A program made the translations under genes and the position numbers. A DNA stretch of 64,000 nucleotides. Origin: Myxococcus xanthus. Lineage in GTDB: Bacteria > Myxococcota > Myxococcia > Myxococcales > Myxococcaceae. Location: positions 558,001 to 622,000 of the forward strand of contig NZ_FNOH01000002.1 in assembly GCF_900106535.1 (NCBI RefSeq), written 5' to 3'. Each line of letters opens with the position of its first letter. Position 1 is the first letter of the stretch. Positions 9,214 through 18,257 of the stretch are shown here, in pieces. Under the pieces are notes generated by a model that saw only the letters and a list, made by a program, of their open reading frames with translations, was not told the origin of the DNA and did no database searches.

Positions 9214-10110
9214 ATGGCTCAACCCACGCCCATCCGAGGGCTCGGGCCCGACAGCCGCCTGGGAGACGCCGCGCGCCGCATCCTCGCGGGCCGGCTCGCG
9301 GACGTTCGCAAACCGGAGGCCGGCTTCCAGGACGCCGTGGATGACGCGTCCGTCCATGACATGCGCGTGGCCACCCGGCGGCTTCGCGCCGCCCTCAAGG
9401 TGTTCCGCTCCCTGGGCGGCATGAAGAAGCTGGAGCGCGACGTGAAGCGCATCCAGGACGCGCTGGGGGGCGTTCGGGACGTGCACGTCCAGTCCGCGTG
9501 GCTGGAGAGCGTGGCCCGGAAGGCGAGCAAGAATCCCCAGGTGCGCGCCGGCATCCAGACCCTGCGCAAGAAGCGACTGTCCGAGCTGGAGACGCACGAG
9601 ACGCGCTTGCACGCGGAGCTGGAGCGCTGGATGGACAGGACGGTGCCCCGGCTCTTGCGCAAGCTGGATGGGCTCGATGACGGGCACCGCTTCGCCGGCC
9701 GCCGCGTCCGGGACGCGCTGCGCCAACGCCTCAAGCGCGTGCAGAAGGGAATCGACACATACGTGGACGCGGCCGACGCGGCATCCGCCCATGAGCTGCG
9801 CAAGGAGCTGAAGCGGCTGCGCTACGAGCTGGAGATCTTCCAGCCTGCCATCCGCCGCACCCTGGACGCGCTGCTGGAGGTGCTCGTGCCGCTCCAGGAT
9901 GGCCTGGGCGAGCTGCACGACGCCGACGTGCGCCTGGAGCTGTTCGAGCGGCTGGCCGCGGAGTCGGCGCCGCGCGAGCGCAAGTCCGCGCGGGCCCTGC
10001 TCCCCCTGGTCCGGGAGGAACGAACGAAGCGCGCGGCGGAGACTGCCCGCGAGGTCCAGCGGTGGCGCACGGAAGAGATTCCCAAGCGCTTGCGCCGCAT
10101 GTTGACCTGA
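9214..10110 (+). CDS. CHAD-domain protein (polyphosphate-binding helical domain)
   Basis: 298 aa. ATG 9214 immediately follows the ppa stop. The protein is almost entirely helical and rich in Arg, Lys and His. It has two repeats with the diagnostic CHAD pattern: HDMRVATRRLRAALKVF near residue 50 and AHELRKELKRLRYELEIF near 190. The conserved His and the basic ridge of CHAD domains bind inorganic polyphosphate. No CYTH (triphosphatase) domain is fused, but the adjacent pyrophosphatase may be the enzymatic partner. The family call is strong; the partnership is inferred from the zero-base spacing. Confidence 0.9.
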   Translation: MAQPTPIRGLGPDSRLGDAARRILAGRLADVRKPEAGFQDAVDDASVHDMRVATRRLRAALKVFRSLGGMKKLERDVKRIQDALGGVRDVHVQSAWLESVARKASKNPQVRAGIQTLRKKRLSELETHETRLHAELERWMDRTVPRLLRKLDGLDDGHRFAGRRVRDALRQRLKRVQKGIDTYVDAADAASAHELRKELKRLRYELEIFQPAIRRTLDALLEVLVPLQDGLGELHDADVRLELFERLAAESAPRERKSARALLPLVREERTKRAAETAREVQRWRTEEIPKRLRRMLT

Positions 10111-10193
10111 GCCCCTGTCAGCCGCCGCGCCTCACGGCTCCTGCGGGCACCCAGGGCCCGTACAGTCTGTCTAATCATTCATCGCGCATTCCG

Positions 10194-10886
10194 TTACATG
10201 TAATTGAAGGGCATGGCGACGGAGAGCGTATGGATGAGCTGCTCGGTCTCCGCATAGGGCCTGCGCGTGAAGACGTTGAGGTAGCCCACCTCCACGGAGG
10301 AGTGGTCCCCGTACTTCCAGCCCGCGCCAACGAACACGCGGTTCATGTCGAAGCCGGCGCTGGGGCCATTCGCCACCGAGCTGAGGTGGTAGAAGACCTC
10401 ATCCCAGACAATCAACGACAGCCGCCCCTCCGCGGCCACGGGGTGCGCACCGCGCAACATGACGCGGCCCCGGTGGGAGACCTCCGTCGTGCCGGGCAGG
10501 AAGCGCTGCTCCAGACGGGCGCGGAGCGTGCCCCGGACCTGGGCGAACTTCGGCGTGTAGAGGAACTGCTGGAAGAGCCGGCTTTCGCCCTGACGCAAGG
10601 CCGGGTCGCCCTCCCAGCGCCACGATGGAAACCAGCCCTGCCCCAGCCACAGCGACATGTCCTGGGCCAACCGGACGCCTCCCGCCGAGCGGAGGATGCC
10701 GCGGGCGTCGTCCTTGCCGAAGCGCGGCTGGGCCTCCAGGTAATAGAGGAGGTGTTCCCCGATGCCCCCCTGCGCCGACACCGTGTACCAGAGCTGAGCT
10801 TCCGCGCGGACGGGCCGGGCCTCCACGGTGTGACAGGGGATGACCAGCAACAGACCGATGAGGGGGAGCCAATTCTCCGTGCGCAT
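10194..10886 (-). CDS. DUF2490-type outer-membrane beta-barrel protein
   Basis: 230 aa. ATG 10886 precedes a hydrophobic signal peptide (MRTENWLPLIGLLLVIPCHT). The rest is a chain of alternating beta strands with aromatic ends: QLWYTVSAQGGI near the start, RLEQRFLP, GRVMLRG, RLSLIVWDEVFYHL, RVFVGAGWKY, VEVGYLNVF, and the C-terminal MPFNYM. This pattern and the RxEQR motif match DUF2490 proteins, small beta-barrels of unknown function thought to sit in the outer membrane. It is convergent with the CHAD gene, 83 bp apart, and has no obvious operon partner. Confidence 0.75.
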   Translation of the reverse strand: MRTENWLPLIGLLLVIPCHTVEARPVRAEAQLWYTVSAQGGIGEHLLYYLEAQPRFGKDDARGILRSAGGVRLAQDMSLWLGQGWFPSWRWEGDPALRQGESRLFQQFLYTPKFAQVRGTLRARLEQRFLPGTTEVSHRGRVMLRGAHPVAAEGRLSLIVWDEVFYHLSSVANGPSAGFDMNRVFVGAGWKYGDHSSVEVGYLNVFTRRPYAETEQLIHTLSVAMPFNYM

Positions 10887-11041
10887 GATGCGAATGCCTA
10901 GAGCACGACACGTACACCGGCTCAACTGGGCAAAGCGCGAGTGCGGTCTGACCGACGATACCGCGGCCGCTTCGCACACCCCGAGGCCGGAATGGCGCGT
11001 CCGCCCTTCACCGTGGGGGAGGGACGGACGGTCCCTGTCGC

Positions 11042-11626
11042 CTACTGCGTGGGCTGCTGGGAGCCCGGGGTGGACTGGCCACTCTCCGGCGCGGCCGGCG
11101 CCGTGGGCTGGACCTGTGAGGTCGCCTCGATGCGCACCGCCTGGGGCTCTCCGCTCTGCTCGTCGGTCCGGTACGAGGCCCGGACCTGACTGCCCTCCTG
11201 GATTTCCCCAGCGCTGGCCTGGCGCCCATCCACCATGACCTGCGTCTGCGGTGACACCTGCAGGCGCAGCTGCGGCTCGCCCTGTGAGCTGAGCAGCAGC
11301 TCGTCATCATTGGCGCTCAGCACCTCACCGACGATTTGCTGCTCCGAGCCCTGCTGGGCCTGGGCGCCCTGCGGCTCGGGCGCCACGGCCCCTGGCTGCT
11401 GTGCCTGCTGGCGAAGCTGCTCGGACTGCTGACGAGCCTGCTGGTTCTGCTGCGCCAGCGCGTCGCTCTGCTTTCGCTGCGCCTCCTGCTGGGCCTGCGG
11501 CACCTGGTCGTTCACCGCGGACTGCCCGCTTGCCTGCCCTTGGGTCCCCCGGTCGCGTTCTTCACACGCTGTCCCCAGCATCAGCGCCGCGGCGCCCGCC
11601 AACAGCCATCCCGCGCGAAATCTCAT
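11042..11626 (-). CDS. Gln-rich lipoprotein with DUF5666-like C-terminal domain
   Basis: 194 aa. ATG 11626 has a good site (GGGAGG seven bases upstream on the minus strand). A signal peptide ends in LMLGTAC, giving a lipobox Cys near residue 20. Residues about 35-95 are extremely rich in Gln, Ala and Arg (low complexity, probably extended or helical). Residues about 95-165 form a small beta domain (VGEVLSANDDELLLSS, then RLQVSPQTQVMVDG, IQEGSQVRASY) that resembles DUF5666/OB-like domains, followed by a Pro/Gln tail. It is presumably anchored in the envelope. The function is unknown. Confidence 0.72.
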   Translation of the reverse strand: MRFRAGWLLAGAAALMLGTACEERDRGTQGQASGQSAVNDQVPQAQQEAQRKQSDALAQQNQQARQQSEQLRQQAQQPGAVAPEPQGAQAQQGSEQQIVGEVLSANDDELLLSSQGEPQLRLQVSPQTQVMVDGRQASAGEIQEGSQVRASYRTDEQSGEPQAVRIEATSQVQPTAPAAPESGQSTPGSQQPTQ

Positions 11627-11793
11627 TGGACGCCTCCCGTCTCCATGCACGTCCCAGAAGGAAGATGGCGAGCGGCGTCCTCGCGCCAACCCGCATCCGA
11701 TCCAGGCGTCCGCCCTCCCGGCCGCCCTCCTCCCACTTGTTGGTGCACGAAGCGCTACCCATGGCTGGGGTTTAACGGTAAGGGGCGCCCCCC

Positions 11794-13050
11794 ATGCGTG
11801 CGTGCGGACTCGATTTCGGAACCAGCAACACCGCCGCGGCCCTGCCTGACGGCACGGTGCTGTCCCTGCAACCCAATACCTCGGAGGCCCGTCTCTTCCG
11901 CTCCGTCCTCTTCTTCCCGGACGACGAGCAGGACATCTACGCCGGCGCCGGCGCCATCCAGCGCTACCTGGAGGACAACACCGGACGCTTCATCCAGTCC
12001 GTGAAGTCCTTCCTTCACTCCAGCTCCTTCCGCGCCACCCAGGTGAAGGGGCGCACCTACACCATCGAGGAGCTGGTGGCCGTGCTGCTGCGCCGCGTGC
12101 GGGACGCCGCCGCGAGCGCCATGGGTGGCGCGCCCGAAGCCGTCGTGCTCGGCCGGCCCGCCGTCTTCACGCCGGACCCGGAGGCGGATGCCCTGGCCCA
12201 GCAGCGCCTGCTGCGCGCCGCGGAGCTCGCGGGCTTCCAGCACGTCCAGTTCCTCATCGAGCCCATCGCCGCGGCGCTCGCCTATGAGGCGCAGCTCACA
12301 CGCGACGAGCTCGTGCTGGTGGCGGACTTCGGCGCCGGCACCACCGACCTCACCCTGATGCGCCTGGGCCCCAGCCGCCGCGGCAACCCGGACCGCCGCC
12401 AGGACGTGGTGGGCTCCACGGGCGTGCGCATCGGTGGTGACCGCTTCGACGCGGAAATCATGCGCCACAAGCTGCTGCCCCGCTTCGGCGCCGGCTCCAC
12501 CTACCAGGTGCGCGGTTTCAGCGACAAGCGGCTGCCCATTCCCCAGCACATCATGGCCAAGCTGCTCACCTGGCACGAGATGTCCTTCATCCGGGAGAGG
12601 TCGACCCAGGAGCTGCTGGAGACCATGCTCAACACGAGCGACCGCAAGGCCGAAATCCAGGCCCTGTACGACCTCGTCATGGACAACCTGGGCTACCGCC
12701 TGTTCCGCGCCATTGAAGCGGCCAAGGTGCGCCTGTCCCAGGAAGACACGGCCACGGTGGACTTCGAGGAGGCCCGCATCACCCTCCACGAGCCCATCAC
12801 CCGCGAGGAGTTCGACACCTTCAGCCAACCGCTGCTGGACGAGCTGGACGCGTGCACCGCGGGCCTGCTGGAGAAGCACGCGGAGGCGAAGGACATCGAC
12901 GCGGTGTTCCTCACCGGTGGCTCGTCACAGATTCCCGCGGTGCGCCAGCTCTACATGCGCCGCTTCGGCGAGGGGCGCGTGCGCACCGCGGATGCCTTCA
13001 CCTCCGTGGCCGAAGGGCTCGGGCGCGCGGCGGCGCACCTCTCCGTCTGA
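11794..13050 (+). CDS. Hsp70-family ATPase, YegD-like
   Basis: 418 aa. It carries the actin/Hsp70 nucleotide-binding motifs: phosphate-1 GLDFGTSNTAAAL at residue 5, phosphate-2 VADFGAGTTDLTLMRL and the adenosine motif VFLTGGSSQIPAVRQL. Like E. coli YegD it has the ATPase domain with an inserted helical section (about residues 200-290) but lacks the classical DnaK substrate-binding and lid domains. It is therefore probably a cytoplasmic ATP-dependent factor of unknown client rather than a general chaperone. It is transcribed alone, divergent from the Gln-rich lipoprotein. Confidence 0.9.
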   Translation: MRACGLDFGTSNTAAALPDGTVLSLQPNTSEARLFRSVLFFPDDEQDIYAGAGAIQRYLEDNTGRFIQSVKSFLHSSSFRATQVKGRTYTIEELVAVLLRRVRDAAASAMGGAPEAVVLGRPAVFTPDPEADALAQQRLLRAAELAGFQHVQFLIEPIAAALAYEAQLTRDELVLVADFGAGTTDLTLMRLGPSRRGNPDRRQDVVGSTGVRIGGDRFDAEIMRHKLLPRFGAGSTYQVRGFSDKRLPIPQHIMAKLLTWHEMSFIRERSTQELLETMLNTSDRKAEIQALYDLVMDNLGYRLFRAIEAAKVRLSQEDTATVDFEEARITLHEPITREEFDTFSQPLLDELDACTAGLLEKHAEAKDIDAVFLTGGSSQIPAVRQLYMRRFGEGRVRTADAFTSVAEGLGRAAAHLSV

Positions 13051-13071
13051 GCCTGACGCCCGGGGCGGGGC

Positions 13072-13941
13072 CTACGGGCCCACGTCCACGGTGCGGCTGA
13101 GCCACCCCACCCCGCCCCGCCCATCCCGCGCCACCACCCAGAAGGTGACGCGCTGGGGCGTGGCGGGGGTGTCGTACGCCGACGTCGGGTCACCCGGCCG
13201 GCCTTCCACGGGCTCCTGGGAGCGGAACTCCTTCACCTCGCCGTCGCCAGTGGCGAACCAACTGAAGAAGACCTGCTCGGGGCGCGAGCCTTCGTCCGTC
13301 TCTTCGATTTCGACGCTGCCCTCGGCCAGCACCGGCGTGAAGGTCACCTCGCGCGACACGGGCAGCGGGCCGGTGAGCGGCGCGCCGTCCCACAGGACGT
13401 CCGACACCACCGGGTTCTGGTTGGGCGTGGTGGTGGCCCGCAACGTCACCCGGCGCACGCCGCGCTCCGTGCCTTCCGGTGTGCCGCTGCCGTCCGTGGC
13501 CTCGTAACCGATGAAGAGCGGAATGCCCCGGGCCAGCGCCTCGCGCAGCGCCGGGTCCTCGGGGTCCAGCGTTCCACCGCCCCCCGGATTGCCCGCGGCC
13601 AGTGCCTCCAGCAACACCGCCTGCACGTCCGGGTCCGAGAGCGACAACTCGCCGTCCGGCAACGGCACGCTGTCGTCCCCCGGGCACCGCCCGTCATAGG
13701 GATTGCCAGTGAAGCGGCACAGCGCGTAGCGGACGGTGACGGGGCGCGCGTCCGGCGTCACCGCCAGCGCGTTGAACGTCATGGGCCCGGGCAGCGTGGA
13801 GGCGTCCGGGTCCACCACCAGCTCGGCGGGCTCCGCCTGGATGGCCAGCACGCGCACGCGCCGGATTTCGCTCTGAAGCTCGAAGTCGGGCCCGCAGCCG
13901 GCGAGCAGCACCACCACGAGCGCGGGGAGGATGGAACGCAT
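13072..13941 (-). CDS. Lipoprotein partner of the upstream TonB-dependent receptor
   Basis: 289 aa. ATG 13941 lies 2 bp after the receptor stop, so the gene is the last of an ompA-receptor-lipoprotein operon. The signal peptide ends VVVLLAGCG, a lipobox. The mature protein starts with VRVLAIQAEPAELVVDP and ends with a conserved VTFWVVARDGRGGVGWL segment. Both ends match the lipoprotein at 48541-49461, which also follows a TonB-dependent receptor (there: FRVLGLATEPPEFM and VTFWAVVRDGRGGSSWL). These paired, paralogous lipoproteins may act with their receptor, for example as substrate-binding surface partners (inference). No known domain is recognised. Confidence 0.82.
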   Translation of the reverse strand: MRSILPALVVVLLAGCGPDFELQSEIRRVRVLAIQAEPAELVVDPDASTLPGPMTFNALAVTPDARPVTVRYALCRFTGNPYDGRCPGDDSVPLPDGELSLSDPDVQAVLLEALAAGNPGGGGTLDPEDPALREALARGIPLFIGYEATDGSGTPEGTERGVRRVTLRATTTPNQNPVVSDVLWDGAPLTGPLPVSREVTFTPVLAEGSVEIEETDEGSRPEQVFFSWFATGDGEVKEFRSQEPVEGRPGDPTSAYDTPATPQRVTFWVVARDGRGGVGWLSRTVDVGP

Positions 13942-13943
13942 GC

Positions 13944-16559
13944 TCAGAAGCTCCCCCGGGCGCCGATGATGGGAAGGATGGGCAGTCCTTCGAAGAAAGC
14001 GCTTTGGGTGTAGTTGTAGTTGTAGGCGATGCCTTCCACCGCCGGGTTGTTGTAGGCGTTCGTGAGGTCCAGGTAGACGTTGAGCGCCCACTTCTCGAAG
14101 GCGAAGTTCTTGTCCACGCGGATGTCCAACTGGTTGAAGGACGGCAGCCGGCGCGAGTTCACCGCCGCGTAGAGCGGGATGAAGACGTCCGACCCATCGT
14201 CGCGCACCGAGCCCACCACCGGCGTCGTGGGATTGCCCGAAGCGAAGCGCATGCGCGCACCCACCTCCCAGCCCGCCGGCAGCTTGTAGGACGCAATCGC
14301 TGTCAGCACGTGCGTCTGGTCATTGTCGAAGAGGCGCCAGCCCACGCCCGGCGCGTCCTGGCGCTCGCTGCGGCTGAGCGTGTAGGAGACCCAGCCGAAG
14401 AGCCGGTCCGTCAGCGCGCGGCGCACCAGCACCTCCAGGCCATAGATGCGGCCCACGCCGCCGTTGCTCAACCGCTCGGGCACCCGCTGGCCGTTGCGCA
14501 CCACCGTGGCGTTGGAGCGGACGATGAGCCCGTCCAGGTCGTTGTAGAAGACCTCGCCGCCCACGAACCACTCCGGCCGCGCCTGCCACTCCGCGCCCAC
14601 GCTGTACTGGAGCGACCGCTTCGCGCGCAGGTCCGGGTTGCCGAAGGCCACGCTCGGCTCATCCTGCACGGGTGGCCCGTGATAGACGCCCGCGCCGCCC
14701 TTGAGCGTCAGCGTGTCCGTCAGGCCGTAGCGGACCGCCAGACGCGGGTTGAAGGTGCGACGGGCCTGGGTCTGGTCGGTGAAGATGTAGCTCTCCGCGC
14801 GCAGGCCCGGCACCAGCAGCAGGCGCGGCACGGGGCGCCAGCGCGCCTCCACCCAGGTGGAGGGGAAGTACTGGAGGAAGTCGCCGTCCGCGGTGAGCAC
14901 GTCATCGGTGACGGTGGGCGTGGGCGGCTCCCCCTCGCGGGAGAGGCCCTGGATGCGCGCGGTGACGCGGGCGAAGTTGCTCACCACGTCGATGCCGCCC
15001 GCCAGCGTGAGCGCCTCCCCGAAGGCGTACTCCACGGTGGAGCGCAGGTTCAGGTCCGTGGAGGCGATGCGCAGGCCACGGTCGCCGATGCCAAACTGGA
15101 CCAGCGTGTTGCCCACCAGGCCGTGCGTGTCCAGGGTGAGCGCGTCCGCGCGGTACTGGTGCCGCAGGCGCAACTGGTTGAAGCCGGTGGTGACGTTCAG
15201 CCCACCGGTGACGGTGGGGTCGTCGTCCGCCGGCCGGTCGAAGACGAGCCCCAGCCTGTCTCTGGAGGTGAGTCCCTGCAGCGTGAAGGTGTGGCGCGAC
15301 CTCGGCTTCCACACCAGCTTGAGCTGCGCGTCGTAGTAACGCGGCGCCACCTGGAGGCTGGGGCCGTTGTCGCCCTGTGGCACCAGGCCCAGCACCAGGT
15401 CGATGTACGAACGCCGTCCCGCCACCGCGAAGCTCAGCGTGTCGGTGATGGGCCCCTCCACCACCGCGTTGGATTCGATGAGGCTGACGCCCACGGTGGC
15501 GTGGAGCCGGTCCGTGCGCGGCTCGCGGCTGCGCACGTTGATGACGCCGCCGGTGATATCTCCGTAGTACGCGGAGAAGTTGCCGGGCAGGTAGTCCACC
15601 GCCTCCAGCAGCTCCGAGTTGTAGACGGAGGTGAGGCCGCCGAAGTGGTAGAGCAGCGGAATCCGCTGGCCGTCGAGGAAGACGCCGGACTCCTGCGGGC
15701 CCGTGCCGCGGATGACGAGCTGGCCACCGTTGAAGGCGGGGCGCGCCACGCCGGGCAGGTTCTGCACCACCTTCAGCGTGTCACCCTGGGTGCCGGGGAC
15801 GCGCTGCACCTCGGCCAGTTGGAGCGTGGTCTGCGTCACTTCCTTGCGCTCGCGTTCGCTGCGCACCACCGTCTCGAACGCGCCGAAGATGCGCTTGCGC
15901 ACGTAGTACGTGGCGCGCGTCTCCTGGCCTTCCGTGAAGGTCTCCTCGGTGCGGAAGCGCTCGTAGCCGCTCTGCACCACCAGCACCTCATACGTGCCCA
16001 GGGGGATGCCGCGGAAGGAGAAGCGGCCTTCCTCGTCGGTGACGGTGGAGCGCTCCAGCGCGGGCAGCACCACCTCCGCGCCCAGGAGCGCGTCTCGCGT
16101 GCCCCGCTCCAGCGCCCGGCCGCTGAAGTTCACTGGAGCCTCGGGCTCCACGGCGGCGGCGTCCTCACCCTCCGGCGGCGGCGGTGGACGGAAGACGAAC
16201 TGGTAGGCGTATTCGATGCGCACCGGCGCGGGGACATCGTCCACCTCGGCGGGCTCGAACTGAAACTGGCGGACCGCCTCCACGGCGGCCTCGTCGAAGC
16301 CGTGGCCGGCGGGTTGGGACACCTCGACGTTGGAGACGGCGCCCGTCTCCGAGATGTCGACCCACATCACCACCGTGCCCTCGAGCTGCTGGGCCGCGGC
16401 TTCCGGTGGATAGAGTGCCTCCACCTGGCGCATCAGCGCGGGGGGCTTCGTCAGCACGCCCTGGGGCGCGCCGGCGTCGGCATCCGTGACGCCCGCGTCC
16501 TGCTGAGCGGCGGCGCCAGTGGCGGCGAGGAAGCAGAGGACGGCGAGGAGGATTTTCAT
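13944..16559 (-). CDS. TonB-dependent receptor with N-terminal TonB C-domain
   Basis: 871 aa. A signal peptide (1-18) is followed at about 45-123 by a segment that matches the C-terminal domain of TonB (YPPEAAAQQLEGTVVMWVDI, then FDEAAVEAVRQFQFEPAEVD), directly comparable with the TonB at 52368. Next comes a carboxypeptidase-regulatory-like beta domain (about 145-215), a plug (starting near EVQRVPGTQGDTLKVVQNLPGV) with an RGTGPQESGVFLDGQRIPLLYHFGG core, and a large outer-membrane barrel ending in a terminal Phe. Such receptors import large substrates using the Ton motor. Carrying a TonB domain on the receptor itself is unusual. The gene is in an operon with ompA upstream and a lipoprotein downstream. 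Confidence 0.9.
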   Translation of the reverse strand: MKILLAVLCFLAATGAAAQQDAGVTDADAGAPQGVLTKPPALMRQVEALYPPEAAAQQLEGTVVMWVDISETGAVSNVEVSQPAGHGFDEAAVEAVRQFQFEPAEVDDVPAPVRIEYAYQFVFRPPPPPEGEDAAAVEPEAPVNFSGRALERGTRDALLGAEVVLPALERSTVTDEEGRFSFRGIPLGTYEVLVVQSGYERFRTEETFTEGQETRATYYVRKRIFGAFETVVRSERERKEVTQTTLQLAEVQRVPGTQGDTLKVVQNLPGVARPAFNGGQLVIRGTGPQESGVFLDGQRIPLLYHFGGLTSVYNSELLEAVDYLPGNFSAYYGDITGGVINVRSREPRTDRLHATVGVSLIESNAVVEGPITDTLSFAVAGRRSYIDLVLGLVPQGDNGPSLQVAPRYYDAQLKLVWKPRSRHTFTLQGLTSRDRLGLVFDRPADDDPTVTGGLNVTTGFNQLRLRHQYRADALTLDTHGLVGNTLVQFGIGDRGLRIASTDLNLRSTVEYAFGEALTLAGGIDVVSNFARVTARIQGLSREGEPPTPTVTDDVLTADGDFLQYFPSTWVEARWRPVPRLLLVPGLRAESYIFTDQTQARRTFNPRLAVRYGLTDTLTLKGGAGVYHGPPVQDEPSVAFGNPDLRAKRSLQYSVGAEWQARPEWFVGGEVFYNDLDGLIVRSNATVVRNGQRVPERLSNGGVGRIYGLEVLVRRALTDRLFGWVSYTLSRSERQDAPGVGWRLFDNDQTHVLTAIASYKLPAGWEVGARMRFASGNPTTPVVGSVRDDGSDVFIPLYAAVNSRRLPSFNQLDIRVDKNFAFEKWALNVYLDLTNAYNNPAVEGIAYNYNYTQSAFFEGLPILPIIGARGSF

Positions 16560-16586
16560 GAGGGGCGCGGGACTCCCGCGCCCCTC
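16560..16586 (-). other. 12-bp hairpin between Shine-Dalgarno and receptor start
   Basis: GGGGCGCGGG (16562-16571) pairs with CCCGCGCCCC (16575-16584) around a three-base loop, and flanking bases extend the stem to 12 bp (16560-16586). On the transcript it abuts the receptor ATG (16559). The AGGAGG site lies at its outer edge, about 23 bases from the start codon. It could bring the distant site close to the start, attenuate transcription after ompA, or block initiation. Confidence 0.55.
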
Positions 16587-16598
16587 CTAGTGCGGCGC

Positions 16599-17402
16599 CT
16601 ACTTCGGCGCGAGCACGATTTCGATGCGGCGGTTCAGACTGCGATTCTCCGCCGAATCGTTGGCCGCGATGGGCTGGTACTGCCCATAGCCCGCGGCGGA
16701 GAGGAACGTCGGGTCCACGCCAGCGTTCTGGAGTGAACGAACCACCGCCATGGCGCGTGCAAGGCTCAGCTCCCAGTTGGACGGGAACTGACCGCCGCCG
16801 GTCGGAACGTCGTCCGTGTGGCCTTCCACGCGGATGATCTTCCCCTGCACCGTCTTGAGCGCGTCGGCGATCTTCTTCAGCGCCTCCTCGCCTTCCTTGC
16901 CGACCCGGGCGGAGCCGGAGGCGAAGAGAATCTTGTCCTTGAGCTGGACGGTCATCTTGCCCTTGAGCTCGGACAGCTCAATCTTGCCGTCGGAAATCTC
17001 CTGCTTGAGGCTCTGGGCCAGGTTCTCGTACTCGGAGCTGCGCTTCTCCAGCTCCTCCTTCGCCTGGGCCAGCTTCTTCGTGTTGCGCGCCAGCTCATCG
17101 TTGAGGGCGGCCAGTTGAGAGTTCTTCTCCTCCAACGCGCGGCGCTCCGCAGCGCCCGCGGTGAGGCGGGACTCAGCGGTGCCCAGGCGGGTGTTCAGCG
17201 CCTCCCGCTCCTGCTCCAACTCGGCAATCTTCTCTTCCAGCGCCTTCACCTTGGCTTCGGCGGCCTCGCGAGCACCCTTCTCGTCGTTGAGGCCCTTGGC
17301 GAAGTTCTCCGCCTCGAGCGCCTTGGCGTCGAACTTCCCCTGCGAAACACAGCCCGTGGTGGAGAGCGCGACGAGTGCAGCCAGAACCAGCGGTTTCCGC
17401 AT
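16599..17402 (-). CDS. OmpA-family lipoprotein with coiled coil
   Basis: 267 aa. ATG 17402 is preceded by AGGAGG. The signal peptide ends LVALSTTGC (lipobox). Residues about 30-145 form a long heptad-rich coiled coil (repeated Glu, Lys, Ala and Leu). The C-terminal OmpA/MotB peptidoglycan-binding domain begins near KILFASGSARVGKEG and contains the signature EGHTDDVP and the NWELSLARAMAVVRSL helix, ending with NRSLNRRIEIVL. It probably anchors the outer membrane to peptidoglycan. As first gene of the operon with a TonB-dependent receptor 39 bp downstream, it may stabilise the receptor or its motor contact. Confidence 0.9.
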   Translation of the reverse strand: MRKPLVLAALVALSTTGCVSQGKFDAKALEAENFAKGLNDEKGAREAAEAKVKALEEKIAELEQEREALNTRLGTAESRLTAGAAERRALEEKNSQLAALNDELARNTKKLAQAKEELEKRSSEYENLAQSLKQEISDGKIELSELKGKMTVQLKDKILFASGSARVGKEGEEALKKIADALKTVQGKIIRVEGHTDDVPTGGGQFPSNWELSLARAMAVVRSLQNAGVDPTFLSAAGYGQYQPIAANDSAENRSLNRRIEIVLAPK

Positions 17403-17534
17403 ATGTACGTGTCCTCCTGACACCTGTGAATGAAGCGCCAGCCTATCGCTGGTGGTGCTCTGGGTCAGGAAGAACCTCGCACATATTTTGTGCTGAAACG
17501 AATGAATGGCTGACGGGACAGCCCGGTGTGTCAG

Positions 17535-18089
17535 TCAGCGCGGAAAAATAGGATGAGAGTCGAGCCAGACGGAGAAGAGTGCGTCCGCGAAGTTCTTGCC
17601 GGGGATGAAGACGCCACCGGAGGCATCTCCTCCGACTTCGAGCCCGACGCCCGGGGTGTAGGTGATGACGAGGTCCTCGCCCTTCTGCACGTCCTTCAGC
17701 GACGCGAGCATGATGCGCAGGTGGTTCGCCAGCGGCCCCCGGCGCAGGGCGGGGCTGTGCTCCAACCCGTCCCGGAAGCTGCCCACGAGCTGGTCCCGGG
17801 AGATGTTGCGCAGGAAGTGGAAGTGGAGCCGCTTCACGGAGTTGGAGTTGATGGCCTCGTGCGTGGAGCGTGGCCGGTCCTCCATGTAGAGGCTCCAGAC
17901 GTAGACCTTGAAGAAGAGTTGCTTGTGCAGCTCCATGTGGGCGAGTTCGACGGTGCGCCCCTTGAGGTTCAGCGACACCGGCATGTGCACGCCGCCAACC
18001 TGCTTCTGTCCCGCCTGCGCGGCGCCCGCGACGAGCAGCATGCCCGCCACGAGACACCGCAGATTCCCACCCCACGCTTGAGTACGCAT
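17535..18089 (-). CDS. Chalcone-isomerase-like exported protein
   Basis: 184 aa. ATG 18089 precedes a signal peptide ending near GAAQAG. The mature protein begins GVHMPVSLNLKGRTVELAHM and continues with KLFFKVYVWSLYMED-like strands and an HFHFLRNISRDQLVGSFRDG segment, the pattern of the bacterial chalcone_isomerase-like family. In bacteria these proteins are not flavonoid enzymes; the fold is related to fatty-acid-binding proteins. It should be periplasmic. It lies downstream of a KAS III-like gene (168 bp), so a link to fatty-acid or polyketide handling is conceivable but unproven. Confidence 0.8.
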   Translation of the reverse strand: MRTQAWGGNLRCLVAGMLLVAGAAQAGQKQVGGVHMPVSLNLKGRTVELAHMELHKQLFFKVYVWSLYMEDRPRSTHEAINSNSVKRLHFHFLRNISRDQLVGSFRDGLEHSPALRRGPLANHLRIMLASLKDVQKGEDLVITYTPGVGLEVGGDASGGVFIPGKNFADALFSVWLDSHPIFPR

Positions 18090-18257
18090 GCGCCCGACCC
18101 CCGACCCCAGACCCCACTGAATCCGACAGGACATACGCTGCACACGCTCCCGGGCACCGCCAACGCCCGGAAGGGCAACGCTGTACAGCAGTGGACGGGG
18201 ACAGGTCCCGAGAGGCTCAACGTCGGGCAATCAACCGCGTGGGGCCCGCCGGGCGGC

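Noticed and set aside
14004-16736. 910-aa plus-strand open frame opposite the TonB receptor
   Set aside because: Antisense shadow; composition is His/Arg/Val-rich noise, and the receptor on the other strand has all expected domains.
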